Assembly (NCBI RefSeq): GCF_014642175.1 | Contig: NZ_BMIL01000011.1 | Location: 97,948-161,947, forward strand | DNA from: Pedobacter quisquiliarum | GTDB taxonomy: Bacteria > Bacteroidota > Bacteroidia > Sphingobacteriales > Sphingobacteriaceae | Length of the DNA: 64,000 nt | Direction of reading: 5' to 3' | Shown: positions 24,705 through 34,220 of the stretch, in pieces | How positions within the stretch are numbered: position 1 is the first letter of the stretch | How the letters are laid out: the number at the start of each line of letters is the position of its first letter | Notes under the pieces: model-generated | Databases searched by the model: none | Seen by the model: only the letters and a program-made list of their open reading frames with translations | Told to the model about the DNA's origin: nothing | Made by a program: the position numbers and the translations under genes

Positions 24705-25996
24705 CAACAAAAAACTACTACATCATCGATTTCGACAGCACCTTTACACAGGTAGAGGCGCTAGATGAAATGGCTAAAATCTCCCTTAAAAATCATCCGC
24801 AAAAAGAAGAGATTTTGAAGCAGATAGAGGATTATACCAACCTGGCGATGGAAGGTAAGTTGTCGTTTACGGAAAGTCTTGCCGCACGTATCCGCCTGCT
24901 CAATGCGAACCAGGATCACCTGAAGCAGCTGATCACGCGCTTGAAGAAGAAGGTGTCTGCCTCTTTTTCCCGCAATGCGGAGTTCTTTAAAAAACATGCT
25001 GATGAGGTACTGATCGTTTCCGGTGGGTTCAAGGAATTCATCACGCCGGTAGTCAGCAAGTACCACATTAAAAAAGAAAACATCTATGCGAATACCTTTG
25101 TCACGGATGAAACCGGGCAAATTATCGACTACGACCATAACAATCCACTAAGTGAAGAAGGTGGAAAAGTGAAGTTGCTGCAAGGCATGAAGCTTGAAGG
25201 CAACGTATTTGGCATTGGCGATGGCTACTCCGATTTTCAGCTGCGTGAAAGCGGTCTGATCAAAAAGTTTTTCGCCTTCACGGAGAACATTGCCAGGGAT
25301 AGCATTGTGAGCCGCGCAGATCATGTTACCCCTAGTTTCGATGAGTTCCTCTATGTAAATAACCTGCCGAGCGCCATCTCCTACCCTAAAAACAGGATTT
25401 TATGCCTGGTGATTGGGGATATTCCGGAAATCAGCATCAGCATGCTGAAGAAGGATGGCTTTTCCGTACGTCACAAAACAACTTTTGAAGAAAAGTATGT
25501 TGCCGATGTGCACATGGTTCTACTTGGGGCCGATGAGAAGATAGACCTGGAGAAGTTGAAGCGTGCCAACAAGCTGAAGACCATCGGACATCTGGGTAAA
25601 GCCAAGTCTTTGGATTTAACGGCTTGTACAGAGATGGGCATCGTGGTTTTCGATAATCCGAGGAACAATCCACGTTGCAGTACTTTTATACCGCAGCGTA
25701 TGATCGACTTCATGAATACGGGTGCGACCTACCTGAGTGTAAACTTCCCGAACCTGCAGTTGCCAAGAATGGAGAAGTCGCACAGGTTGATCCACATCCA
25801 CCAGAATATTCCGGGTATCATGGCGCAGATCAACACCATTTTTGCGGCACATGACATCAATATTGTTGGGCAGTTCTTGATGACCAATGCACAGATTGGT
25901 TACGCCATTACAGATATCAATGCTGAATACGACAAGGAGTTGTTCAAGTCTTTGAAACAGATCGAGCAGACCATCAAATTCAGGGTGTTGTATTAG
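24701..25996 (+). CDS. SerB-like HAD phosphatase fused to a SerA remnant and ACT domain
   Basis: The protein has 431 residues from ATG 24701. Residues 1-225 are a phosphoserine-phosphatase-like HAD domain: D10 and D12 (IIDFDSTFT), SGG at 107-109, and GDGYSD at 173-178. Residues about 230-345 resemble the substrate-binding half of D-3-phosphoglycerate dehydrogenase (TIGHLGKAKSLDL, VVFDNPRNN, then YLSVNFPNLQLP), but the NAD-binding Rossmann domain with GxGxxG is absent. Residues about 355-431 form an ACT domain (IHIHQNIPGIMAQINTIF). Phosphatase activity in serine synthesis, with the ACT domain sensing an amino acid, is plausible; dehydrogenase activity is not. Confidence 0.8.
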   Translation: MTTKNYYIIDFDSTFTQVEALDEMAKISLKNHPQKEEILKQIEDYTNLAMEGKLSFTESLAARIRLLNANQDHLKQLITRLKKKVSASFSRNAEFFKKHADEVLIVSGGFKEFITPVVSKYHIKKENIYANTFVTDETGQIIDYDHNNPLSEEGGKVKLLQGMKLEGNVFGIGDGYSDFQLRESGLIKKFFAFTENIARDSIVSRADHVTPSFDEFLYVNNLPSAISYPKNRILCLVIGDIPEISISMLKKDGFSVRHKTTFEEKYVADVHMVLLGADEKIDLEKLKRANKLKTIGHLGKAKSLDLTACTEMGIVVFDNPRNNPRCSTFIPQRMIDFMNTGATYLSVNFPNLQLPRMEKSHRLIHIHQNIPGIMAQINTIFAAHDINIVGQFLMTNAQIGYAITDINAEYDKELFKSLKQIEQTIKFRVLY

Positions 25997-26021
25997 GCTT
26001 TAAGTATTACTAATTTGAAAC

Positions 26022-26064
26022 AAGTGTAAAAATAAGCAGTTTTAAAAGGCTTATTTTTACACTT
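26022..26064. terminator. perfect 16-base dyad after the SerB-like gene
   Basis: AAGTGTAAAAATAAGC (26022-26037) and GCTTATTTTTACACTT (26049-26064) are exact complements with an 11-base loop. It lies 25 bases past the stop. It is AT-rich, so termination is likely but less certain than for GC-rich stems. Confidence 0.6.
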
Positions 26065-26257
26065 TTGTACAAATAAGGCTAAAAACCCCAAAATTTCATG
26101 CTTATTTATACGTTTTGTCATTACTCAGCTCATGATATGACGACCCTGTCAAACAGACAATCTTGCAGGATGGCAAACTTTCTATCTCACAGATGCTTGA
26201 CAGCAGCTTAGTGTATCCCAAACACCTGTAAATCTGAAATAAACCTGCATCGGAATA

Positions 26258-26265
26258 TATTTTTG
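26258..26265 (+). promoter_or_regulatory. -7 box of the aminotransferase gene
   Basis: TATTTTTG matches TAnnTTTG. A start of transcription near 26270 favours the GTG at 26297 over the TTG at 26273 as the translation start. The -33 element (TCTG near 26233) is weak. Confidence 0.5.
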
Positions 26266-26296
26266 CCTAATATTGTACCGAATTAAAATTACCGCA

Positions 26297-27361
26297 GTGA
26301 CAGACACTTTAGATATTAAAATAACCAAAACCAGTCAGTCGAAACTCGCTGAAACCGAGTTGACGGACCTTCCTTTTGGTAAGGTTTTCACCGATCACAT
26401 GTTCGTTGCAGACTATATTAACGGCGAGTGGAAAAACTTCGAAGTTTTACCTTATGGTCCCATTCCGATGAGTCCGGCGATTTCTGCACTTCATTATGGT
26501 CAGGCTATTTTTGAAGGTATGAAGGCTTACCGTCTTCCTGATGGCAGCATCAGCGTTTTCCGTGCCGACAAAAACTTCGCCCGTTTCAACAAGTCCGCAA
26601 CCAGAATGGCCATGACGAACATTCCGGAAGAAGTATTTATGAAGGGTATTGCTGCATTGATTAACCTGGACAGGGATTGGGCGCCAAGTGCAGCCAATAA
26701 CTCGCTATACATCCGTCCGACTTTATTTGCGATGGACGCTGTTCTTGGGGTAAAAGCTTCTGCAGATTACAAGTTTGTGGTACTAACCACGCCTGCTGGT
26801 CCTTATTACAACAAGCCTTTACGTGTAAAGATAGAAACCCATTATACCCGTGGTGCAGACGGTGGCGTTGGTGCAGCGAAAACCGCTGGTAACTATGCCA
26901 TGTCTATGTTGCCAACACAGCAGGCACAGGCGGAAGGTTATGACCAACTGATCTGGACCGACGCAAAGGAGCACAAGTATGTGGAAGAGTCTGGTACTGC
27001 AAACCTGATGTTCGTGATGGACAACAAAATTGTAACGCCGGAAGTTCGTGAAACCATCCTTGATGGTGTAACGCGCGATACGGTTCTGGAAGTTGCCAAA
27101 AGCCTTGGCTACGGCATCGAAGAGCGTCGTGTTTCTGTTGAAGAAGTGTTGGAGAAGATTGCCAGTGGCGTCCTTACCGAAGCATTTGCCGTAGGTACTG
27201 CAGCAACGATCACACAGATTGCTGAAATTGGCTTTGAAGGCACCATTCACACCTTAAATGATCCGGCAAATCGCCCGGTTTCCGCAGCCATTGCGAAAAA
27301 AGTAAATGACATCCGCTATGGCCTTGTGCCTGACGAATTTGGCTGGAACTGGACCATCTAA
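26297..27361 (+). CDS. ilvE: branched-chain amino acid aminotransferase
   Basis: The protein has 354 residues from a GTG at 26297 (VTDTLDIKITKT). It is a class IV PLP enzyme: HYGQAIFEGMKAY near the N-terminus, the Schiff-base Lys in GAAKTAGNYA, and the ESGTANLMFV and TEAFAVGTAA regions that bind PLP and substrate. The length fits the long eukaryote-like BCAT type found in Bacteroidota. It transfers the amino group between Glu and the keto acids of Val, Leu and Ile. A strong terminator follows. Confidence 0.92.
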   Translation: MTDTLDIKITKTSQSKLAETELTDLPFGKVFTDHMFVADYINGEWKNFEVLPYGPIPMSPAISALHYGQAIFEGMKAYRLPDGSISVFRADKNFARFNKSATRMAMTNIPEEVFMKGIAALINLDRDWAPSAANNSLYIRPTLFAMDAVLGVKASADYKFVVLTTPAGPYYNKPLRVKIETHYTRGADGGVGAAKTAGNYAMSMLPTQQAQAEGYDQLIWTDAKEHKYVEESGTANLMFVMDNKIVTPEVRETILDGVTRDTVLEVAKSLGYGIEERRVSVEEVLEKIASGVLTEAFAVGTAATITQIAEIGFEGTIHTLNDPANRPVSAAIAKKVNDIRYGLVPDEFGWNWTI

Positions 27362-27381
27362 GCCCAGCTTATACCTTATTG

Positions 27382-27412
27382 AAAAGGCATCCCCTGCGGA
27401 TGCCTTTTTTTA
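27382..27412 (+). terminator. Rho-independent terminator of ilvE
   Basis: AAAAGGCATCC, loop CCTGC, GGATGCC and seven T form a classic intrinsic terminator 21 bases after the stop. Confidence 0.88.
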
Positions 27413-27516
27413 TGCCTGTATGCCGGGATGGCGCGCCTGAATTCTTGGTAACATCTATCAAACATATTTTGCAGCATGGCTTTAACTTCTTACTTTCAAC
27501 TTTTAAATTGTTTAAT

Positions 27517-29637
27517 ATGAATAAAACTTTACTGTTTACCTTAACTGCCGGCATTTTCTGCATGTCTACTGCCCAGGCGCAGCTTAAGCGACTAAGTCAG
27601 CAGCAAACGCTGGGTAATCAACCCTCCCTTACCACCCCTTTAAACCCGGTTACCGGATGGGCCGATGCACAGCACTACATTGAAATGGATGTAAAAAGCC
27701 GTAGCCTGATGTCTGTTGACGTGAATACCGGCAAGAAGGAAAGCTATACGCCACCACCAAAGAGCAATGTAAACGTAATGGTGAAGGATGCTGATGTATT
27801 TATCCAGTACGGAAAAGATGCAGCAAAACGGTTAACGAACGACAAAGACGAGGAGAAGAACCCTACCCTTTCTCCGGACGGTAAATATGTTGCTTTTACC
27901 CGCAACAACGACCTTTACGCGGTGGATGTGACCACAGGTAAAGAAATTCGCTATACCAATGATGGAACGGACGTGATCTATAACGGTTATTCTTCATGGG
28001 TTTATTTTGAAGAGATCTTAGGTCGCGCAACCAAATACAAAGCCTTCTGGTGGTCGCCAGACAGCAAGCATATTTCTTTCATGCGCTTTGATGATACCAA
28101 AGTACCAATGTTCCCGATCTATGGCTCTACTGGCCAACATGGTTATACCGAAAAAACCCGCTACCCTAAAGCAGGGGATGAAAACCCTGAAGTAAAGATC
28201 GGTTTTGTACCAGCGGTTGGTGGTGCAGTGGTTTGGGCAGATTTCAACGCGAAAGATGATCAGTATTTCGGCACGCCTTACTGGAGCTATGATGGCAGCA
28301 GCATGATGGTGCAATGGTTGAACCGCGGCCAGGATAACCTGAAATTCTATGCGGTGAACCCACTTACGGGCGCTAAAAAGGAAATCTATGATGAGAAACA
28401 GAAATCGTGGGTTGACCTGGACTTTGATGAGCGCATCACGTACCTGGAAGATAAAAAACATTACATCCTTAGAAGTGATAAGACCGGCTGGTCGCATTAC
28501 TATCTGTACACTTTAGGTGGTAAATTACTCAACCCACTTACTACTGGTAAATGGCAGGTAACCAAATTGGTTCATGTAGATGAAAAGAATAAAGTGGTTT
28601 ACTTTATGGCCCGTAAAGAGGCTTCTACCCGCACCGACTTCTACCGTGTTAGTTACAATGGCAAAAACCTGAAGCGTTTAACTTTCGGTGAATACAGCAA
28701 TCAGGTGGAAATGGCACCGGATGGCAGCAAGTTCATCACCACGTATTCAAACGTTGCTACGCCGCAAAAGAGAACCTTGGTGGACAATAATGGTAAGATC
28801 ATCAAAGAACTCGGGGACAGCAAATCTGCAGATTTCGCAGCTTACGAGTTTGGTCAGACCGAAATGATCACCATCCCTACAGATGATGGCTATAATCTGC
28901 CGGCAGTAATTACATACCCCACTGGTTTTGACAAGTCGAAGAAATATCCTGTGGTATTCAGCATTTACGGCGGACCGAATGCAGGTACCGTTACCAACAC
29001 CTGGAAAGGCACTGCGCCACAATACTGGGCAAATGAGGGCGTGATTCAGATCGCGGTAGATCACCGTGCATCAGGCCAGTTTGGCAAGGAAGGCGTTGCT
29101 TTGATGCACCGCAGCCTTGGTAAATGGGAGATGAAAGATTATATGACCGCGGGCCGCTGGTTGAAAGCACAGCCTTGGGTGGATGGTAAAAAGCTATTGA
29201 TTACCGGCCATAGCTACGGTGGTTACATGACTTGTATGGCGTTGACTTATGGTTCTGATGTATTCGATTTCGGTTACGCAGGTGCACCGGTGACCAGCTG
29301 GGAGCTGTACGACAGTCACTATACAGAGCGTTTCATGGATACGCCGCAGGAAAACCCTGAAGGTTACAAGAGTGCTTCCGTGTTGACTTACGTAGATCAG
29401 TACAAAGGGTTATTACGGGTAATGCATGGTGATATGGATGATAACGTGCACATGCAGAATACCATCCAGTTTATTGACAAGCTACAAAATGCAAATAAGC
29501 ATTTTGAACTGATGATCTATCCTGGAGGCCGTCATGGTTGGGGTGGTGTGAAAACGCCGCACGACAGGGCTGAACGTTTCCGTTTCTATTACGAGAACCT
29601 ATTGAATAAGCCAATGCCAGCTTCATTGGCAAACTAA
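27517..29637 (+). CDS. S9 family peptidase (dipeptidyl peptidase IV type)
   Basis: The protein has 706 residues from ATG 27517, which begins a clear signal peptide (MNKTLLFTLTAG to AQA|Q). An upstream frame would run through the ilvE terminator. Residues about 80-440 form the DPP-IV beta-propeller; the last 250 are the S9 alpha/beta-hydrolase with GHSYGG (Ser 566), GDMDDNVH (Asp) and GGRHGW (His). It is periplasmic, cleaving X-Pro dipeptides from peptides by family. Long hairpin terminators flank it on both sides. Confidence 0.92.
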   Translation: MNKTLLFTLTAGIFCMSTAQAQLKRLSQQQTLGNQPSLTTPLNPVTGWADAQHYIEMDVKSRSLMSVDVNTGKKESYTPPPKSNVNVMVKDADVFIQYGKDAAKRLTNDKDEEKNPTLSPDGKYVAFTRNNDLYAVDVTTGKEIRYTNDGTDVIYNGYSSWVYFEEILGRATKYKAFWWSPDSKHISFMRFDDTKVPMFPIYGSTGQHGYTEKTRYPKAGDENPEVKIGFVPAVGGAVVWADFNAKDDQYFGTPYWSYDGSSMMVQWLNRGQDNLKFYAVNPLTGAKKEIYDEKQKSWVDLDFDERITYLEDKKHYILRSDKTGWSHYYLYTLGGKLLNPLTTGKWQVTKLVHVDEKNKVVYFMARKEASTRTDFYRVSYNGKNLKRLTFGEYSNQVEMAPDGSKFITTYSNVATPQKRTLVDNNGKIIKELGDSKSADFAAYEFGQTEMITIPTDDGYNLPAVITYPTGFDKSKKYPVVFSIYGGPNAGTVTNTWKGTAPQYWANEGVIQIAVDHRASGQFGKEGVALMHRSLGKWEMKDYMTAGRWLKAQPWVDGKKLLITGHSYGGYMTCMALTYGSDVFDFGYAGAPVTSWELYDSHYTERFMDTPQENPEGYKSASVLTYVDQYKGLLRVMHGDMDDNVHMQNTIQFIDKLQNANKHFELMIYPGGRHGWGGVKTPHDRAERFRFYYENLLNKPMPASLAN

Positions 29638-29660
29638 ATACGGGGTAAACCCGGTTAGTA

Positions 29661-29698
29661 AAAAGGCGTATGCATCGATTGATGCATACGCCTTTTTT
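29661..29698. terminator. bidirectional terminator
   Basis: AAAAGGCGTATGCATC, loop GATT, GATGCATACGCC and six T give a 16-base perfect stem shared by the peptidase and the convergent phospholipase gene. Confidence 0.88.
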
Positions 29699-29706
29699 AT
29701 TAGCTA

Positions 29707-32214
29707 TTAGACCATCCTGCCCATAAGCGGGTCCGTCCTGGTTATTGCACCCGTTTCTACCCGCCCGGCGAACTGTTCCTGAAACTGTTTGTATCCATCA
29801 ACTTCAACGATAAAGTCATACCAATTGTGGTTAGCCTTAAGATCAAGCTTGATGCTGCTCCTGCCATTCGCTGGAACTTTAAGCTGCTTTGGACCGGCTT
29901 TGTAACTCACATCCCTGATGAGCACTTCTTCGGCTTTATTGCCTTTGTTAACGGCCGTGACCATGATATTGCCGGTAAGTTTCCCCGGTTTCTTTGGGTC
30001 TTCTTCATAGCGGCACAGGATGCTGATGGCCGGATTCTCTTGTGTGCCTTTGAAAGATCTGAAAAAGCCATTTGGACCATGAACATGCAGGTGGTATTCC
30101 CCGTCCTGGAAATCCTGGACTGCCCACTCATCCTGGATCACATCACCTGCGGCGACGGTATAATCCCACACTTTAAGCGTCTCTGCTTTGAAAGGTTGCT
30201 GTGCGTACACAATGAAGGGTGCGCCTGCGGACTGTTTGCCAAACTGTTTATTCGCCGCATTAAAATCAATCCGGTATCTACTGTTCTCATACGCACCATT
30301 TACGTACAGCTCGTAAGGTAATGCAGAAGCCATTCTGATCCCCTTTTCTTGTTGTGGGAAATCAGGCGAGATTGCTGGATTTTCATTGATGCGGTTAATC
30401 TCGTCCGCATTTAAGGCCTTGAAGTTGTCAGGTTCTTCCTTAAACTTGGCAGAATAGATGGTTTGCATAAAAGCTTTTTTATCTAAGAACTGCGGTTCTT
30501 CAATCTTTTCTCCATTGTATGGCCTGAATGCGGAAGTTAGATTACCGCAAATGGCTCGCCTCCATGGGGTGATGTTCTCCTCCGTGATCTTCTTATTGAA
30601 CTTCTTCTCCAGGAACGTTTCTAAGAACTGCAGGGACGAGGTATGGTCGAACAGTTCTGAACATACATAACCGCCGCGGGTCCAGGGTGAAATGATCATC
30701 ATTGGCACCCGGTATCCGAGTCCGATCTGACTTTCCCGGATTCTGTCTGCCTTCATAGAAGGGTTTGTCTGTGTATCTTTAGTAATGAAGTCCAGCTTAG
30801 GGTCTAAACCTGGCGACATTTTACCCGCGTTTTCTTTAAAGGGGTGTGTGGAAACATAAGGCGGCACATGATCGAAATAACCATCGTTCTCATCGTAGGT
30901 AAGCACGAAAATGGTCTTCTTCCAGACTTCCGGGTTTTTAGTTAGGATCTCAATCACTTCACTTACAAACCAGGATCCGAACCAAGGCACACCGGGGTGG
31001 TCAGAGAAATTCGCCGGCGTCATTAACCAGGATACTGTAGGCAGTTTACCGTCGTTTACATCCTTGCGGAACTGATCCAGGATATCACCTTTTGGGATGT
31101 TCAACTCCCGTTCTGTGCCCTTGTCTTCATAGGTTAAGGAGCTAAGGCTATGGAAGTCCGGGTCATTAGCGTTGATGTTAAAGGCTTTTTTATTTAGTTT
31201 TTTAGCAGACTCGGACAGTGCTTCATATGCTTCCATGGTGTAGAGCTGCTCTTCTGCTTCGGTTTTCTGTAAAAGCTTCTTGATGGCATCAATTTTCTTC
31301 AGCTGTTCCTCATCCAGGTTTTCTTTGGGTGATTCCGCAATTTGCGCGAGCAAAGCCTTCTTCTTTTCAGCCAGGTTGGTAATTGCACCAGGATGCAGGC
31401 GCACGTTGTATTGCTGGAAATACTCCAGGACATTCGTCCCGAAATTACTTAACCAGGCACTTGCCTCGCCATTCAGGCCGAAGCCCATGGTAAGCTCATT
31501 CTGGTACACCTTCCAGTCGATACCATTTTCCTCCAGACGTTCCGGGTAGGTTTTCCAGTTTAGGACCGGTTTATCATAATTACTGTTGTTCCAGACATGT
31601 GCGATGCCTTCAGGACTATTCTCCGTTCTGATGGTGCCAGTCATCCAGTAATAACGGTTTGGATGGGTACCCGCGATGACAGAGCAGAAATTCTGGTCGC
31701 ACACGGTAAATGCATCTGCCAGGGAATGGTAAAATGGGAAATCTTCCCGCTTACAGTAGCCCATAGTTAAAGGCATGTGTGCGTAAGTGGCTTTGTACGG
31801 CTTTTTCACATCCAGCCATTGATCATATTTACCACCATTTCTTGCATCCGTCTGATCTGTCCAGTTGTGCGGGGTAGATCCCATCCATGCGATTTTCGTT
31901 TCCTTGATGTTCAGATGAAAAGGCGCATAGGTTTTGCCTTCTTTGTTGGATTGCAGCCAGACTTTATTCTTGTTGGGTTGATTGATGGCTCGCGGGTCAT
32001 TGAAACCACGCACACCTTGTAAGGTGCCAAGTGCATGATCAAAGGACCGGTTCTCCTGCATAAGGAAAACGACATGTTCAGCATCATAGAATGTACTTCC
32101 AACTGCAGGATTTATGGCCAGGGCTTTTTGAAGTACAGGGGGTAAGGTATTGAGCATAGCGGCACCGCCGGATAGGAAGGCTGCCTTTTTGAGAAAATCT
32201 CTACGTGAATCCAT
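29707..32214 (-). CDS. phosphocholine-specific phospholipase C, Tat-exported
   Basis: The 835-residue protein starts MDSRRDFLKKAAFLSGG, a twin-arginine signal. The phosphoesterase domain begins at about residue 45 (VVFLMQENRSFDHALGTLQG) and includes THPNRYYWMTG, LTYDENDGYFDHVPPP-like residues and MIISPWTRGG. Two C-terminal beta domains (about 640-835) match the DUF756 repeats of this family. It hydrolyses phosphatidylcholine or sphingomyelin-like lipids to phosphocholine. Pedobacter relatives make sphingolipids, so self lipids or host lipids are possible targets. It precedes the AsmA-like pair on the same strand. Confidence 0.9.
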   Translation of the reverse strand: MDSRRDFLKKAAFLSGGAAMLNTLPPVLQKALAINPAVGSTFYDAEHVVFLMQENRSFDHALGTLQGVRGFNDPRAINQPNKNKVWLQSNKEGKTYAPFHLNIKETKIAWMGSTPHNWTDQTDARNGGKYDQWLDVKKPYKATYAHMPLTMGYCKREDFPFYHSLADAFTVCDQNFCSVIAGTHPNRYYWMTGTIRTENSPEGIAHVWNNSNYDKPVLNWKTYPERLEENGIDWKVYQNELTMGFGLNGEASAWLSNFGTNVLEYFQQYNVRLHPGAITNLAEKKKALLAQIAESPKENLDEEQLKKIDAIKKLLQKTEAEEQLYTMEAYEALSESAKKLNKKAFNINANDPDFHSLSSLTYEDKGTERELNIPKGDILDQFRKDVNDGKLPTVSWLMTPANFSDHPGVPWFGSWFVSEVIEILTKNPEVWKKTIFVLTYDENDGYFDHVPPYVSTHPFKENAGKMSPGLDPKLDFITKDTQTNPSMKADRIRESQIGLGYRVPMMIISPWTRGGYVCSELFDHTSSLQFLETFLEKKFNKKITEENITPWRRAICGNLTSAFRPYNGEKIEEPQFLDKKAFMQTIYSAKFKEEPDNFKALNADEINRINENPAISPDFPQQEKGIRMASALPYELYVNGAYENSRYRIDFNAANKQFGKQSAGAPFIVYAQQPFKAETLKVWDYTVAAGDVIQDEWAVQDFQDGEYHLHVHGPNGFFRSFKGTQENPAISILCRYEEDPKKPGKLTGNIMVTAVNKGNKAEEVLIRDVSYKAGPKQLKVPANGRSSIKLDLKANHNWYDFIVEVDGYKQFQEQFAGRVETGAITRTDPLMGRMV

Positions 32215-32382
32215 ATGTTAGCTGTAGGGTACTTAAGCATCTTTTTTACCTGCTTAATTCATGTTGCGAAAGTATCGCTGAAGTATTAATCCAATATTAA
32301 GGATCGCACATCAAAAGCGATATACGGTAACTTTTGCATGACAAGGTTTTCCTTACAGGTCCAGCATAACCGTTGGATGATT

Positions 32383-34161
32383 TTAGCGCCGCTTTTTCCG
32401 GTTCTCCCTTCGTTGTTCACGGTCGGCTTTGCGCTGCTCAAACTGCTCTATCTGCATCTTGATTTCTTTCTCTTTTTGTGGGGTGAAACCGATGCTGTGC
32501 CTTATGCCCTGGAATAGGGTTTTATGCAGAAAGCTAAAGAAGGATGCGGTTGGGGGCCGCTGATAATTGATTTTCGCAGAGACATAGTTCCCTTCGTGAT
32601 CAGGGTTTGAAGAGTTGATGATAAGGTTGTTTGCAAGAAAAGACATGAAGCCTTTTGTGACCAGCCTGTTATCATCTTCTGAAGGTTCGAGGAGCCGGAC
32701 ACCCAGGTTGTGGTACTTGAAGTCGAGCGTACCCAGTGCCAGGTTTTCATTGGCACGGATGTCAAACCGGAGTTCATCAACATACCCACTTTTGATCTGC
32801 AGCATGGCCAGCGGCCGGGTGATCTTGTTCAGCAGCCTGCCATCCAGGTGCTTTAAATTTCCTTTATAATTGAAGAAGCCATTGTCGGCACTGAGGTGGA
32901 ACTTGAAATCTACATTCAACGTCCCCTTATTCATGAATTTGGTATGCAAGTTAGCAGACATCACCGGGTTTAGAGCCTTGTATTTAGGGGCATTGGTTAA
33001 GTTTGTAATCGTGCCAGCGGTATTGTTGAAGGTTAGTCGCCCTTTCTCTTTACTGCGCTTATTGTATGCCGCATAACTGAAATCGATGTTCTCCAGCCGG
33101 AGCTTCTGCACGGTAACCACGCCTTGCAGTGTTTGCAGGAGTTGGTGCGGGAACTTACCACTTATGGCTTCTCCGCGGCCCGGCAGTTCATTTGTGGTAA
33201 AAACAGATACAAAACCATTATCTACCCGCATTTCTTTAGCGAAAAGCTCCTGTCTCGAGATGTACAGCGGAAAGTCGATCCCGCCCAGGCTGATCTCATT
33301 GAAGGAGATGTTAAAACGTTCTTTCGCGTATCCGGCAGCTTTAGCAAAGTCCATTTCAGGGTACTTCGGCACCACGGCGAACTGCCGCACCTTTAGCCTT
33401 CCGGTAGAAGCGCGGAAGTCAAGCCTGTTCATCTTGATGTGGTACAGGCTATCGGGAGTTTTGTACAGGTAGTCGTTCATATTCAGCACCACATCCTTAA
33501 GCAGATACAATCGCTTGGGGTCGGCAGCGGAATTCGGATCAATGAGCCAGTCTTCCAGGGTGACGTTCAGGTTGGACAGCGAATCTGCCACTGGCCTTTC
33601 ACCATTATTGTTGATGTATTTGAACTTGATTTCCTGCAGGTTGATCTTGTCCACATGCAGTTCCGTCAGGTACTTGGAGATGTAATCGTAAGGGTTATAC
33701 CTTGGTCTGGGTGGCTTATCTTCGTTGTAAACCTGCTGCCTGTTGCTCATGGTGATGTCCGGCCGGATAAAGAGTAACTGATCAATGTGCAACTTATTCT
33801 TGCGATAAAGCGTGATTGGGTGGAATCCGTGGATCATCAATCGCTTCACCCGGATGGTGTAGACGTTGTTGGGCCCGGTTTCTTTTAGGTTGAGCCGCTT
33901 GAGGGCGAGGGTATCCGGAATGATGTTCACATCGTACAGGGAGGCATTGCCAGTGATCCAGTTGGTGCGGATGGTGGAGAACTCAATGCGGTAGAGGCTA
34001 TCCGTTGCCGTATAGACCAGGTCTTTCAGTTCTTTGGTGATGGTAGGCCTAAGCTTTTCTGCATAATACCAGGATAGCGCGGTGGACATAATGGATATCG
34101 GCAGCAGGATGGCTGCGATATATTTTACGATCCGGAAGTTTCGATGCGCGTTTTCTGACAT
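32383..34161 (-). CDS. AsmA-like membrane-anchored protein (paralogue 2)
   Basis: The 592-residue protein has one N-terminal transmembrane helix (about 12-30), a long repetitive beta region as in AsmA/TamB/YhdP groove proteins (YRIEFSTIRTNWITGNASLYDV), and a strongly basic coiled tail (QRKADREQRRENRKKRR). It aligns by eye over most of its length with the gene at 34221, including the shared end FFSFLHKTLFQGIRHSIGF. Known AsmA-like proteins move phospholipids between membranes, so an envelope lipid role is inferred. Confidence 0.75.
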   Translation of the reverse strand: MSENAHRNFRIVKYIAAILLPISIMSTALSWYYAEKLRPTITKELKDLVYTATDSLYRIEFSTIRTNWITGNASLYDVNIIPDTLALKRLNLKETGPNNVYTIRVKRLMIHGFHPITLYRKNKLHIDQLLFIRPDITMSNRQQVYNEDKPPRPRYNPYDYISKYLTELHVDKINLQEIKFKYINNNGERPVADSLSNLNVTLEDWLIDPNSAADPKRLYLLKDVVLNMNDYLYKTPDSLYHIKMNRLDFRASTGRLKVRQFAVVPKYPEMDFAKAAGYAKERFNISFNEISLGGIDFPLYISRQELFAKEMRVDNGFVSVFTTNELPGRGEAISGKFPHQLLQTLQGVVTVQKLRLENIDFSYAAYNKRSKEKGRLTFNNTAGTITNLTNAPKYKALNPVMSANLHTKFMNKGTLNVDFKFHLSADNGFFNYKGNLKHLDGRLLNKITRPLAMLQIKSGYVDELRFDIRANENLALGTLDFKYHNLGVRLLEPSEDDNRLVTKGFMSFLANNLIINSSNPDHEGNYVSAKINYQRPPTASFFSFLHKTLFQGIRHSIGFTPQKEKEIKMQIEQFEQRKADREQRRENRKKRR

Positions 34162-34220
34162 AAGCGGCTAAAAGCTGCTAACAATATACACTATCCGGGG
34201 AAGGATTTCGATGCTGTCAA

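Larger units (their letters stand above)
25997..26296. other. 300-base gap: terminator then promoter
   Basis: The left part holds the dyad at 26022-26064. The right part holds the ilvE promoter. Between them (about 26070-26230) I see no coding region or recognisable leader peptide. Confidence 0.5.

Noticed and set aside
27379..27516. Longer S9 peptidase start at 27379
   Set aside because: The extension overlaps the ilvE terminator and would bury a clean signal peptide that begins at 27517.
28018..28497. Minus-strand ORF of 159 codons inside the S9 peptidase gene
   Set aside because: It lies fully inside a well-supported gene, with no motif, ribosome site or promoter.
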